Source: Anser cygnoides (taxonomy: Eukaryota > Chordata > Aves > Anseriformes > Anatidae). From it: a DNA stretch of 64,000 nt. Under the pieces are notes generated by a model that was not told where the DNA came from, searched no databases, and saw only the letters and a program-made list of their open reading frames with translations. The stretch lies in NCBI RefSeq assembly GCF_040182565.1, contig NC_089876.1, forward strand, positions 5,972,001 to 6,036,000, read 5' to 3'. A program made the position numbers and the translations under genes. Below, one piece after another: positions 11,241-24,019 of the stretch. Each line of letters opens with the position of its first letter. The stretch's first letter is position 1.

Positions 11241-13684
11241 TAAGGTTAAATCTGCAGGAAGTAGGATCAGAAAGCTCCGTGAGTGCCTTCCCACCATGCA
11301 GTTCACCCTGGGAGGCTGTGACTTGGAGCAGCGCCGTCCCTCCGTGGGGAAACTGAGGCAGGGAAGGGCTGTGCGTCCCTTTTCTTGATTTTTACTTGAT
11401 TTCCTTGCCTGGTTTTCCTCGGTTAGTGCCTGTATGGGGCTGCATGCACAGCTGCAGCAGGTGCAGGGACTGGAGCCCAGTAAGGCAAGGTGCAGAGGGT
11501 GCCTGGTTACCACCGGCTGTGAGTCAGAAAGCTCATGGGACAGAAGGGACACGCTGCCTCCAAAGTGCCAGAAACCGACCCAAAACACATCACTGCTCCA
11601 ACCAGCCCGGCTACCAGCGAGCGAGGCTACCCAGTGGGACGGAGCAATGCTGGTAGTCTCCAAATTCACCACATCTCAGAGACCAGCCAACAACAGATCC
11701 CTGAATTTATTATACAAACTATCACCCAAGCTGCCCCCGTCTCCTCACCGTAAGAGTTTCACGTTACGGGCTCCCAACCCCTTGATCAGGGTCTGTCCCC
11801 ATCCCAGGCCGGTTCACAGGGGGACTGGAATTGGCAAGGCAGGACCTTGCTCTCCAGGGACAGCTCGGGCTTCAGTCAGTTGTGAAACCTCCCCAGGGCC
11901 GTCCCTGGTGCTTCCTGGAGTCACCAAAAGCCCTGGGGTCACCCGAGGACCCTGTTTTGGGGACACGGGCCACTTACCTCAAGCTGGCCCTGACATGCAG
12001 GGCAAATCCCGCAGTGCCACAGTGGTCTCAATAGATGTTTTCAGTCCCATAAGTTTTTAATGCCCTGTGTATTTTCAGAAGGTAAGTGATCTATTAATAC
12101 ATGCTCCAGTTAGTTATTAATCCCTTGTTTACCTGCTCTGGAAGGGTATTTTTCTCCATCACGTTTCAGCAGCAGCTCACACACACGCACAAAATAATAA
12201 ATAAAAAATAAATAGCATTTCTGGGCAGGACAGCAAAATGATAGAAATGAATAAAACACTGAGAGCTGCAGGGTACGTGGTTTGTCTCTTCTGCCCTGAT
12301 CTCTTCCTTCTGCCATGAGAGCGTGCTGAATTTGGGGTTCATGCAGAGGCAGAGCACAGTTTGAGCAGAACCTTCAGCAGAACAAGGGAAGGATCAAATC
12401 CCTAGGAAAACCCACACAAGCTGATAATTTTTGTTACCAACATAATTCAATATTACCAACGCGTATATGATCATCTTCACAAGTGACATGACCCTGCAGG
12501 GTCACCTCACCTCTCCCACCACTGGCACCTCCAGGCATTTACCTCATATATATCTAAGACTTCTCACGTGTGAATTAGCTGCATGAGATTATTTCACTGC
12601 TTCATCTAAAAGTATTTTTTTTTCAAGTGAAGAGCTTACAATGTAGCACATACAGGACCCCTGAAAAAAAAATATAAAAAATAATAATAATAAAAAAAAA
12701 ACTGGATACCTGCTGCTCTGTGCTTGTAAATAAATAGTCTCAAGGCTGCTGATGCAGCTTTAACTACGCCCCGTGCCTGTCAGTGGTGATAGCTCTTGCT
12801 AACGAGGTCATGGGTTAATGCCGTGGCGGATGTCAGCATTTGCTACTGCTGCAGCTGGGGATGAGCTAAGTACTGCTTATGTGGCGGCCAGAGGTGAGCA
12901 CAAGGAGCACGTGGGCCGTGCCATTTCTCGGGAGGGCTTTTCCCATGCCCTGCCCTGCAATCTCCGTGCTTTCATTTTTGGAATTATCATTTCCTTGTCA
13001 GCTGCGGTAGCAGACCCAAGATCTGGAAGATGTAACAGCCTTTGATTAACCTGGTACTGCCCAGTGCCTCCGTGTTTCTGCTTGGATGTGCACTTCCACT
13101 TTGGACCTTGTATGTTCCTGAGGAGTTGATGGGTGCTCAGTTGCTCTTTGGACTTGCCTATCAGAAATCAGCTGTGTTTGCAAACACTAACCAAAGCTAC
13201 TGTGTCACTTTTCCAGCTTTTTTTAACAGTTTCCATCAGTTTCCATCCGTCCAGGTTGGATTTCCTCAACCTCTCTACCCACGAAAGGCATCCTGAAGCG
13301 TAGCAAAGAGTAAGAAAACAGAAAGGCATATGTAGCAGTGAGAAGCTGGGTTTGGGTGCCCTTTCTATACCTCCACCAAAGCATCCCCAGGCCCGGGAGA
13401 GCTGCAGACCCCAGGTTCCGCCAGCCACCGATGAATCCTCTATCACTAGATGGCGGCAACGCCTTGCGTCCAGGGAGGAGATGCACAAAGGCAGCCTTGC
13501 CCTGGTTGCAGTCACTCTCACACCTCACACAGGGCATTTCGCCTTCACTGCACCCAGGCCACGGTGCTCAGCCGCAGTTTCAGGCAGCAGCAAGAAACAC
13601 GGCTCCGAAGAGCCCTGTTTTGTAGAGCTGAGGAAGGGGAGGCACAGGAGATGTCCTTTGGCAGGAGGCCGGGTTACGGAGCTG

Positions 13685-13778
13685 GGTGGCCTGAGCAAAT
13701 GCAGCAACTCGTCGCAGTTTTCAGTTGGATTTGGTGATCTTAGGGGTCTTTTCTGTCCTAAATGATTCTGTGGTGGGA
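13685..13778 (+). mobile_element. CR1 LINE 3' end remnant
   Basis: GTTGGATTTGGTGATCTTAG followed by GGTCTTTTCTGTCCTAAATG and ATTCTGTGG reproduces the CR1 3' terminus (GTTGGACTCGATGATCTTAG-like, then a TGATTCT end). Only the last 90 or so bases are recognisable. Confidence 0.75.
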
Positions 13779-16700
13779 AAGGTGTTCTTCATCTTCACGC
13801 CATCTTCTCCCTGAGTGTCCTGGGGGTTTATCCCTTTTCGTAAATATGATTCTATGTTCACCCTTCTTCCAGCACAGTCTCTCTTCTCTGGGGGTCCCTG
13901 CAGCCTACAGCCTGGCAGAAACTCAGAAAGGGGCACGTCAAAAGACCCCAACTCACAACCAGGACTAGAAGGTGCCACGTTTAATCATAAAGCACAAAGA
14001 TGGCCTCAACGCCACAAAAATGCCTTTCTCTCCTAGTCCTGTCTCTGCCCGTGAGCTGGCTGATGTCTGCAAACTGCATACGCAAAAAAAGCTTTCATAT
14101 CTATAAACAGCCCAAGCAATTCTGGGCAGGTCCAGCAAATGGCTGATAAGGATGTTTGAGGTTTTGCAATGCCATTTCCTACCGGAGTACATCCCTGTAG
14201 GGAAAAAATGTGTAAGCCTGTCACTGGAGGTAGGTGAAGAAGCCATGCATCCCCTCCCCTCTCAGGCACAGAAGTTTGAGTTTTTACAGAGGAAACAGGG
14301 AGTTTTGGGGTAGAACCTGTAAGGTTTGGGCCAGAAATCAAAACATTTAATTTTTGCCTTTCTCAGAGGTGGCGGGCCCGAACCTCACATATTGGTGAGG
14401 TTTGGGATCCGTAGCAGGAAGGGGGCTAGGAGGGTTGCAGAGAGCATCTGCAGCTGCACGGGCAAGCATGCACCCCGACTCATATCTTCAAGCTTCACCT
14501 CAAGGAGGTACAAGGCAGAAATGTACAACTGCAAGTGAATCAAAGTGCTAGGAGCTGCACTTCTATTCCGGTAAACTTGGCTTTTCTCCCCTCTTTCTAA
14601 ATCCGACATGAATTGTAGGCATCTCAGCTGACATGAGGTAGGACTTCCATGTGGGCCACCTGTCCCTGCGCACAACTGTGTACACACACACGCAGTTTTC
14701 CACCCCGACCCGTGGTGATTTCGCAGTGCCAAGAGCAGCCAGCATGTCAGCCCTTTCGCCAGGGCTAGGTGTGACTCTTTCCTGCTGTGAGGTGTCTCAC
14801 AACGGGCTCAAGGACATCTGTGTTGTGGTTTGGGTCTTAGAGACCAAAGTGCAGGACCCACTCGTAAGGACAGAGCAGAAAGGGAGTGTGAGGATGGGAT
14901 TGTGCAATGCTCACTCCCTCGGTGAGACACCAAACACACCCTTGCCTTTCTCCAGGAGGTTGTGCAATCCGGTCCTGCTCTGCCAAGATCGCATTAATAG
15001 GGCCAAATTTTATCTCCAAATCTGCAGTCACACGGGATGTGGGTTCTGTCACTGCCAGCCAGGCAGGAAGATGAACAAGGAGGAGGAGGAGGAAGATGCT
15101 GCAGTAGCCACACAGTTACAGCACGTTTTCTTTATCAGCTTTCCTTTGGGAAAGTCACTCAGTCTCTGGGCACTTCATCGTGTATAAAGCAGAGATACCT
15201 GTGCTTACAGAGGTGCTTTGAGCATCGTAAATGTGGCAGAAGCACCAAGCAGGACGTGCACGGTGGCAATTCTGGACTTTGTCCACAGCTCTGGGCTCGC
15301 TGGCACCGTGGTCATTTCCCATGGAGTGCCTCCCTGGCCGTGAACCTGCTGCACGTTTGGATGCTCTCAGGCCGCACTCAGCCTCTCGCTCTGCCCTCCT
15401 CACAGCAGTGTGGTGCCTCGGCACTCGTGCCCGTATGGGCCTGAGAAGCTCTCCTTGACTAATTGCTGCCATCCACTGTGAGCACTCATTAAGTGAGCCA
15501 CCGTGTTTAATAAATCAGGATCAAGGCCAGCTGGAGGGGTGAGCACTGTCTCAGAGTGACAACCGGGTGTCCCTCCGGGATGGATTTCACCTGACGGCCT
15601 GGAGGCACTCTGTTACCGCCACTCTTCTCATCCCAACGTGCAAGTCTCCACTTGGTCAGACAAAGGTTCGCTTATCCCCGCTGTGTCTCAGGGGCTCTTC
15701 ATGCCCCCAGACCAGATGGAGATACCTGCACTGCAGATGTGTGATGGGACGAGATGAAATGCATTTGCATGGGTTGAATATTCACTGCCCTGAGGGGCTC
15801 TTCCAGACCATCCTCACTCAAACACATAATGGTGAATGGCTCCATTTCTCTCCCAACATTTTCTTTCCCTGCCCTAGCACAAACTATCTCCATGAGCAAT
15901 GACGCCATTTTCAGACCCTGTTCCTCGACTCTCTAAACTGGGTGGTGGGATGAAGGACAGCCTTGTCCCACCATGGGTACCAACAGCCACAGCCAGCTCT
16001 TCTGGGCGCTCCGCTACCCGGGGGATCATTGGCAAGCCGAGGTGAGGCAGTGATAGGTTTCATGTTATCATGGAGATCTCCGCCTTGTCCCTGGAGAAGC
16101 AATACAGGGACTTTGCTCCCTTTGGGACCTTTGTCCTAAAGGGACACGGCTGATGACAGGGGCTGCCCTTCACTGAATTTCGGCATTAATAGAAAGTGTT
16201 ATCAAGCTGCAGCGCTCTGTACAAGCTGCCGCTTTCGGCAGTCTTATCGAGGCTCTGATACTGGCATATCTAATCTAAAGCAATTCGAACTGGCGCTTGC
16301 GTGTCTACGGTTTGGAAGGTACAGCTTGGAGCCAGACAGGCTGATGTTGATTCCAGGAGACCATCAAGACCATTAAAAAGGAAAAAAAAAAAAAAAAGCT
16401 GTAAAGCTGGGAAAGGTGCCATATTTCATCTAAGTGCCGTCTTGGTAATGCAGCCCAATGAAAATCTGGCAAATACCAAGAAGGACAGGGAGTTTATTGC
16501 AGCAGAAGCATCTTTTCCCATCCTGTCCAGCCTTTTGAAGCAATGCAGCCATGTGGCCTGCTTAAAGAAACCTTTGTTCCTCAAGGTTAGAGGTAACCAA
16601 ACCAAAGATGTGAAAAGTGGGCAGCAGGCCAAGTTGCCAGGTACAAGCACAGCAGAAATAGAGATGGCCCAAGGAATAATATGGCTTAAGACAGAAGGAA

Positions 16701-17219
16701 ACCCACATGGGGATCGGTGATTGTGACAAGCTTGTGACCAAACTCTTCAAAAAATGGTTTTGGGGGTTCTCTCCTGGGTTTGCGTTAAAGGAATCCATGA
16801 CTGAATCAGCAACAGCTGGCTTGCAACCCTTCCTATGTTGGCTAAGAAAATCCAAGTGTAGTGCCCAGCCCCAGCTTCCCAAAGCACTGAGGAGAAAGAA
16901 AAGGCTTCAGAAAGTCTGGGCAGTCACCCGTGGGGTAGATAAGAAGAGGTGCAAGAATGCTGTCCAAGACTCCTGCAAGGCTGCCAGGTGCCCCATCCTG
17001 GGCTGGAGCAAAGTGCCTGTGTTCACACAGCGCTCTGACTGTGAAGTCCTTTTTGGAGTTCAAAGCCTAAATTAGAGCTATGGCTCAAACCAGAGGAGGA
17101 AGAGAAGGCTTTTTCCTCACCACATTGTCCAAGTCACCGAGAAGCAGTGCATGTAAGAGGGTGGTTTCCCATTGCCCTGGCAGACAACAAGTCGAAGTGT
17201 TTAAATCGTGGGAGCCGAG

Positions 17220-17565
17220 ACCAGGAATCCCAGGAAAGGCTTGAGGGAAGGTGATAGCAGCCCGCAACTGCTCCAAGGGCAGTTACAGAGACAACGGGAC
17301 CAAGCTCTTCTTGGTTATGGCAGATGACACAACAGGAGGCACTGGCCACAAATTGCTCTTTGGGAGGTTGGGGCTGAGCACCTCTTCCTTGAGAGGCGGC
17401 TGGTGCAGGTCCAGGATGGGTAACCAGAGAGGCAGAGAACATTTTTGAGACGTGGCCAAAGCCATGGCTGACCTTCGTTGGTGTTGGTGATGTTATTGCT
17501 CTGAGCAAGAGGTTAAGCCAGAGACCTTCAGAGGTGCCTCCCAACCAGCATTTCTGTGATTCATC
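17220..17565 (+). mobile_element. Old, diverged CR1 LINE 3' copy
   Basis: The order of blocks matches CR1 tails: GACCAAGCTCTTCTTGG, then ACAACAGGAGGCACTGGCC, then a GTGGTGATGTT-like stretch, then AGACCTTCAGAGGTGCCTCC and a closing TTCTGTGATTC. There are many substitutions, so it is older than the copies at 38.4 and 42.8 kb. The left boundary is uncertain. Confidence 0.7.
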
Positions 17566-20210
17566 ACCTCGGGACACAGAGAATTCGGGTACCTCTGTGG
17601 CTAGGAAGGAGCTGAGAAGTTTTCCATATCCATATCTTTGGCTTAGGTGCAGATAGGAGAAATGAGACACTTGTGTCCTTTTTTCAGACAAGCTTCTAAG
17701 GTCCTAAGCATTATTTTCAAGGCAAGTTAAACAGCTAAGTACCTGCTGGCCTTCCACAAGAGAGCCTCCTTAATAATTTTTTGAAAATAATCCTTGCCTT
17801 TTCTCTTTTACTAACCATGTCCAAGTTTTAGGCTATGGATTTAGATTTAATTACATGGCCAATTGACTTGGCCTTCTGCTAGTGCTAACCAGGTGCATTT
17901 TCAGTGCCCTGGAAAGTTAAAGTGGTCTCACGTTTTAAAAGATCCTATATTCTGGTAGGGAGATATACAGGCATTCTGAACTTTGCTGTTGAGATTAAGT
18001 TTATCTCACTTACCGTTTGCTCAGCCAGCTTGGCTAGATAATAATCACCCTGGCCAAATTTCATTCACCAAGGGTTTTTCTTCTTTTTTTTTTCTTCTTT
18101 TTTTTTTTTTTGTAACAACTTTACCATCTCTTTAGCAGAGGAAATAAAAGTACACAAGCCCAACAGAACATTTGCAGACAAAACAAGCTTTATTTTTGAT
18201 CATTTATATTTCTGCCCCCTACCAGGAGAGTCCTGAACAGTTATGTTCTCCATTTGCCATCTGGTGGGAGACATCCAGGCTGTATGACAGTTCCCAGAGG
18301 TTGACGAATTAATTCAGCTACCCTAATTAGGCACGACAGCCATTTATAGGTCTGTGGGACAAAACCTGGTGGGCTTTTCTGGATCCTGTCTCAGGCTCAG
18401 GCCCCATTAGCTGTTTTAGGCTTGGTGGTTGAGCTTCATTTCCAGCTAGCATGGGGCGAGCATGGGCCTGGGATGTCCAAAGGGCTGGGATGTCAGGCTT
18501 CCTTGGGGGCCAGGGACAACACCAGGTGCTTGAGCACCTAAGATTGGATTCATCATTCTTAATATGAAATGTTTACAGATGCCAAGTTCACGTAGGCTTC
18601 TTCTGGAGAGGCTGGTGGGGGCTTGGAAGTCCTGGGACGCTGCTCCTGATGTGTTTCCCTGTTTCTCTTTTTCTACAGATTAACTCAGGGGTAGTCATTG
18701 CACTGCACATGGCTGGGGTTACCGGAGAAAGCTCTGTCCCTGCTGACTTAGCAGCCACCCCTTCTCCCCAGCCTGCCCGTGGAAACGGGTGAGGGCTGGG
18801 CATCTGCCCTGGTGGCAGGATGTGGCCAGACATGGCTAGTCCGAGAGCGATCCCACTGAAAAATGAATGAACAACTCCGGGATGCTCCAGTCAGTGACGG
18901 CAGGTGGAAAAATGAGCCGTGCAGGGCTGGAGCTTTCCCACAGCGATCACAGCACAGTGCGTTGGGAGTGCTGGGCCCCAAAATGAGTCGGATAGAAGAA
19001 AATAACAGTGTTTTTTCAAGTCTGAATATCTCTCCCTGTTATGTAAGCGTGGGGACGTGGACCATCTGGAGGAGCAGCCAGAGGTTTAGGGCATGGATGC
19101 CCTAAATCAACCCCCCCATGAGTGCTCTCTGGTCCTAGAGGGGATGGATGCTGTCCCTACTCATTGCAAAGCTTCCTGGGGTTTATTTTGAGAGGGAGAA
19201 GAAGGAGAAATTTGGGTTTTGTTTGTGTTTTTGTTTTATGGTAACATCTCTGAATTGGAGGGAGCCAGTTTTTTTTTCCCATACTTGTCTGTGATTTCAC
19301 TAAAACGAGGCCAAAGATGCTGTGAGAAGGCAGAAAGAAAGCATCACAAGGAGGAGAAGGCACGTGAGTGAAAAGGGGGAAAACCTGATGGCTTTGGAAC
19401 AGAGGAGGAATCCACCAGGGACAGAGGAAGAGATGGGAGGGAAAAGCCCAGACCCAGAGGATGGGTGCTGGGAACGATGCCAGGAGAGGAGCCCGAGCCC
19501 CGAGTCCTGCCGTGGAGGGAGGAACTGGGCTCAGCATGAAGGCTGCCACTGTCCCTGCTTCTGATGCAGGATTTGGGAGAAATGCAACTCTAAAGGCCAG
19601 GATGCTTCTTCAGGGTACAAGTGGCTCCTCTGGGGAAAGTAGGGGAAAGGTTTTTTTTGCAGTGGCTCCTGGCAATAACCTTGGTTGATCACCAGTGGCA
19701 CCCGCGTGAGGACAAGGTCGCAGTGATGCAGGCTGAGTTTCAGGCTGGGCTGCATGAAACCCAGGATTTCAATTTGAGGCGTGTTTTCTTCTTAGGAGAT
19801 AATGATGATTTTGTGACTAGTGCTACACCTGGATGACACCAAAACCCCACTTAGGAAGGACCACGAGGCATCTGCAGGAGGGAACTGGCTGCTCCCTGCC
19901 AGCGCACAGCCTCCGCTCCTCCTGCCCACGCTGAAGACCTGGTGCACACACCAGAAACCCCACTGCTGTCAGCCCCAGGGGACACCATCTCTTCCTCCGC
20001 CTTCTCTTCCAGATGTGCACTTCCAGTCTGCAAGCTGATTAGGTGACTTGGCTCGTTACCCTGATAATTAATCTTTTTGCACATCTTTTTTTTTATTTAG
20101 TTTGTTTATGGATGCCACGTTGCCACCTCCATAAAACCCGTTTATGGGATCTTCTCTGCCCCCACGCTGTAAATTGAGGTCCGTAAGATGTCGAGCAATT
20201 TATCACTGAC

Positions 20211-20330
20211 CATTGCCCAGTTTTATGTTAATGTTTGAACATGGCAATAAAAGAATTACGTCGTCTTACCTCTGACCAACTTTAGGGCAAAAGGTCCTTA
20301 TAAAACCAAGCTCTGCTTCCCAGCAAGGCA
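20211..20330 (+). promoter_or_regulatory. FABP1 proximal promoter
   Basis: A TATAAAA box sits at 20,299-20,305, about 65 bp before the ATG, implying a 5' UTR of roughly 40 nt. Just upstream are two direct nuclear-receptor-like half-sites, AGGGCA (20,284-20,289) and AGGTCC (20,292-20,297), spaced by two bases. Further up, GTTAATGTTTGAAC near 20,228 resembles an HNF1 site. Mammalian FABP1 promoters are known to use HNF1, HNF4 and PPAR. The binding assignments here are inference. Confidence 0.7.
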
Positions 20331-20367
20331 TCTTCTCTTGCTTTGGGAGCACAGAGAGCCTTTCATC

Positions 20368-20434
20368 ATGAGCTTCACTGGAAAGTACGAGCTCCAGTCC
20401 CAGGAAAATTTTGAGCCTTTTATGAAAGCCCTTG
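20368..20434 (+). CDS. FABP1: FABP1 exon 1
   Basis: Encodes residues 1-22 and ends in phase 1 at CTTG|GTAAGT. Confidence 0.97.
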
Positions 20435-23400
20435 GTAAGTGCCTGCATGCATCGGGTGCTGCTTTGCTTCCTCACTTTGCACTAATATTTGGACTAACCC
20501 ATCCCTGCTGATGTGCTGGTGATGTGCATGGAAAATTTTCCTCTCTCTCTCATCTTGCAATTCTTGTTTTTTAAATGTGTGCGTGGAGATGTGACCTCAA
20601 AATAGAAGGGGAAGCATCTCTTTCATGATGGTTAGAGATCAAGAGACACTGGGTGAAATTGTACAGCTGGCACGAAAATGGTCCTGGCAGCTCAGGGCAG
20701 CTGTAGACAGCTCACTGTGATGCCGCTCGGTGATGCTGCAAAGCTCCAGGCTCCACTGTTCATCAGAAAAATAGCCAGGCTGTTTAAATGCTCAGTGATG
20801 AATGTGGCTGGTGACATTTCCATCACGGGGTGTGCAGGGACTCAGGAGAGGTTGCACTACTTCTGCATCACCACGTGCAGGAGGGGCTCTACCTGCCAGG
20901 TCAGCTCCAGGGTTTGGGAGAAGACTTTGGTGACCTGCTTCTGAGGGACCCTGAATCTCATGGAAAAAAAAAAAATAATAAAAATACTTGATTTCCTCTT
21001 TCTGCCTTGATTTATTCTGTTTTCTCTGCTTGCTTCTCAGCAAAGGAAGGAAAATTGGGTTTCTTCTTTCCCTCTGATGCTTGGCCAGAGAGGTAGCTGT
21101 TCTGCTCCCAGCCACATCGGTGGGACAAGGAAGAAGTCTAGTTCCCACATCAAACCATGTCCAGGAGGACATGATTTGTTATTCCCCCTCCCCACCAGAC
21201 TCAGGGACACATTGCCCTTGGGGAACTGTCATCCTTGTGGGGCTTTTCCACATGGGATCCTCCCGGCTGTGGAGGTCCCAAATCCCACCGCATTCATTAG
21301 GCAGCAGCAACCTGCCCACCCGTGGCTCCTCCTAACATCCCTGTTCCTGTGCAGGGCTTCCTGATGAACAGATCCAGAAGGGCAAGGACATGAAGAGCAT
21401 TTCGGAAATCGTGCAGGATGGAAATAAGTTCAAGGTTACCGTCACCACTGGCTCCAAAGTGCTGAGCAATGAGTTCACCATCGGGGAGGAGTGTGAGATG
21501 GAGCTGCTGACGGGAGAGAAAGTCAAGGTGAGTGACCAGCTCCCTTTCCACCAGGGCTACAGGGGCTCGGAGCATTGCATTTCCATTCCAGCCATCCCCC
21601 CTGTGCCTGGGATAAAGGGAACGACCACATCTTGTGTATTAAATCTGACACTGGACAAAGACCTGGGTAAATTTGCCAGCCTGGTCCCATCTCTGGCAGT
21701 TTGCATGTGGGATTTAAGATAATGGGAAGGAGCTAATTGCTGAAACCAAGCCTGCAGGTGTGACACCCCCTGCCCTGCTCCTTGCGGGTCCTCAGCAAGT
21801 CCCTTAGGGACACATTTCAGAAAATGACAGTGTGTTTCTGTGCGACCTTTCTGAGAAACTCAGAGCCTGAGACTCTGAGGTTTCGCCTTCCCTCTGCTTT
21901 TACGAGACACCATGCAAGCTCCCCTCTCAGCACCTCTGCAGATGAAGCTTTGCATTTCTAAAGCTGTTTTACTGGAAAACACTGGGAATCAGTATTTTAA
22001 TAGCCGGGTTGGAAAAGGAGAATAGAGAGGCTTTGGTAAATCCTTCTGACAACAAAAGATCTGAAAGATTTAAGGTGGAAAAGGGTTGACTTTTGTCACG
22101 CTCCAACGCGAGACATACGCCCCCCCCTCCATTTTGTTGACTCAAAGGTAGCACAGGAAAGGCAGCCAATGAATCATAAACCAATAAAACTGTCCTTTTA
22201 AGTCCCAGAGGCTCTTGGCTTGTCTGCTAGCCTTTCCCACTGCTTCTGTTTATGCTGGGTGAGATGATTTGGCAAGGTGAGGATTTATCACCCTTGAAAT
22301 TGGGTCAGCTCCAGTTCCTGGGCGATAGTTGACAATGGTTCATAAAATGTCAGGATGGCACTGCTGGCAAATATTGCCTCTCACCTCTACCTTGGGAGAA
22401 GATGATATTGCAGGGATTTTGGGCACAGGAGGAATGATCACCAAAGAAACGCCCCGCTCTGAGAGCGGTTCTTGCCCTAGCACGATTTCTAGCATCACTG
22501 AGGTCCCTTGCTCAGAAACGAGGGGCTGTTTGATGAGTTTTAGCTTGCCTAAATCAGCAGCTTGAGGGCAGGTGAAGATGTCTTGCAGCTGGACAGACAG
22601 ATGAACAGAAACGGGTTTTGCTGTCTGCATAATTTCAGTGATCGATGATAGCTGCCCTGGGGGTGTCAGTGCTGTCTGAAGCCCTTTTATACGTACAGCT
22701 CTTGGGGGGGCAGAGACTCAACAGACATGCCCATCCCCCTGAGACCCTCCCAGTCATGACTGTGTTTCCAGAAGCTCTTTAAGTTGTTTCCCAGCTTGAC
22801 TGAGACCCACACCAGCCCCATACCTCAGGTCCCCACCCCTCCCCCCCAAAAGGAGGGTCCTACAGCGATGTGCAATGGGTGGGTGGTGAACAGAAGATGT
22901 AGCACTCATGTGAGACCCAGGCCCAGCTCAGGTGGCTCCACAGCGCTCTGCCTGGAGGTGTGCAGGTCCTCCTGGTCTGTCTGTGGTGCTGTGGCTCCCT
23001 GCTCTAGCATATAACAGTGCAGGAGCCATGAGCGAGTCCCAGTTTGGATGGGAGGAGAGGTAGGTGCAGCAGCAAAATGGCACCTCTGTCACGGAGGCCT
23101 GCAGAGCCCAAAGTAAATAGCCATAACCCTTGTTGTGTTGTAGTCATCACCAGCACAACCCTCCCTCGTCCTCCTGGGAAAGCCAAAATCGCTGGGGGAG
23201 CAGCTTGGTCCCAACAGCTTGCACAGAGGATGGTGGCAACTCAGTACGGAAGGGGGAGGCCGAAATGCAGGGGGCGATGCGGTGTGCAGTGCTAACGTGA
23301 TGCCTCTGTCTCATCCCTCCTCAACAGGCTGTTGTTCACATGGAGGGCAACAACAAGCTGGTTGCAACTCTGAAGGGGCTGAAATCCGTCACCGAACTCA

Positions 23401-23936
23401 ACGGAGACACCATCACCCATGTAAGTGGAGTAACAGTGCGTACAGCTGCCTGCAGGGCCCCCACTGGGGCCAGGCCCTACGAAGCCTCCGGTGGTGCTGG
23501 GGGCCTCAGACGGGTGCTGGAGCCAAAGCTGATCAGCTGGCCAGGCAATTAAGGCATTTTTGGGGTGTAGTGTGATGCACAAAGTACCCGTTGAGACCCA
23601 TTGATGATCAAAGTTACATGTAATGGGGACATGTTCTCAGGCAGAGGCATAGGCTTATGGCAGGGCCTGGCAGTTTTAAAGAAGAGGGGTGCGGCAGAGA
23701 GATCCCAGCCAGTGTCAGATTATCCCTATCTGCTTTGGAATAGTCATGAATGTATCCAAAGCTTTAACAATTTGATTTATGGGCGATAGACTGGGGACCA
23801 GTCCTGTTTTGCAAGACCAGATCCTTTCTAAATAGAGTTTGGAGCCAAGTGCAATGCGAAGTTAACCACTTCCATTATTTTTCAGACAATGACCCTGGGA
23901 GACCTCACCTACAAGAGAATCAGCAAGAGAATCTAG
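20368..23936 (+). CDS. FABP1: FABP1, liver fatty acid-binding protein (four exons, 127 aa)
   Basis: Cytosolic ten-stranded beta-barrel lipid carrier that binds long-chain fatty acids and other hydrophobic ligands in hepatocytes and enterocytes. Coding exons: 20368-20434, 21355-21527, 23328-23420, 23886-23936. The total is 384 nt, with the four-exon layout universal in the family. The start MSFTGKYELQSQENFEPFMKA carries the FABP signature, and the C-terminus KRISKRI includes R122, a ligand-carboxylate contact in mammalian FABP1. The length equals human FABP1. The start is the first ATG after the TATA box. Residue 111 is His, where human has Asn. The N-terminus and KRISKRI ending fit FABP1 rather than the basic liver type FABP10. 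It converges with SMYD1. Confidence 0.97.
21355..21527 (+). CDS. FABP1: FABP1 exon 2
   Basis: Encodes residues 23-80, from GLPDEQIQKGKDMK to LLTGEKVK. The acceptor is CTGTGCAG and the donor AAG|GTGAGT. Confidence 0.97.
23328..23420 (+). CDS. FABP1: FABP1 exon 3
   Basis: Encodes residues 81-111, from AVVHMEGNNKLV to LNGDTITH. The acceptor is CTCAACAG and the donor CAT|GTAAGT. Confidence 0.97.
23886..23936 (+). CDS. FABP1: FABP1 exon 4
   Basis: Encodes residues 112-127, TMTLGDLTYKRISKRI, and the TAG stop. The acceptor is TTTTTCAG. Confidence 0.97.
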   Translation, partial: TMTLGDLTYKRISKRI

Positions 23937-23979
23937 AGACCCTCTGCACACCTATCATTTTACTGTGTAAAATGTGTCC

Positions 23980-24002
23980 ATTAAAGTAAAATTTATATTA
24001 AA
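23980..24002 (+). terminator. FABP1 polyadenylation signals
   Basis: Two ATTAAA hexamers, at 23,980-23,985 and 23,997-24,002, lie 44-66 bases after the stop. They give the very short 3' UTR usual for FABP1. Confidence 0.75.
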
Positions 24003-24019
24003 ACCTCTTCATTATTATC

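Larger units (their letters stand above)
11241..20210. other. Intergenic region between THNSL2 and FABP1
   Basis: About 9 kb between the divergent THNSL2 and FABP1. It contains A-rich and T-rich simple tracts (12,665-12,701; 16,381-16,397; 18,076-18,112) and CR1 remnants listed separately. Open frames such as those at 11,434-12,060, 13,352-13,765 and 17,134-17,691 show no domain, no homologue I recognise and no splice partners. I see no gene. Confidence 0.6.

Noticed and set aside
11434..12060. 208-codon plus-strand open frame between THNSL2 and FABP1
   Set aside because: Low-complexity Pro/Ser/Gln composition, no domain, no partner exons.
20368..23936. FABP10 (liver basic FABP) instead of FABP1
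   Set aside because: N-terminus MSFTGKY, C-terminus KRISKRI and synteny with SMYD1 and THNSL2 all fit FABP1.
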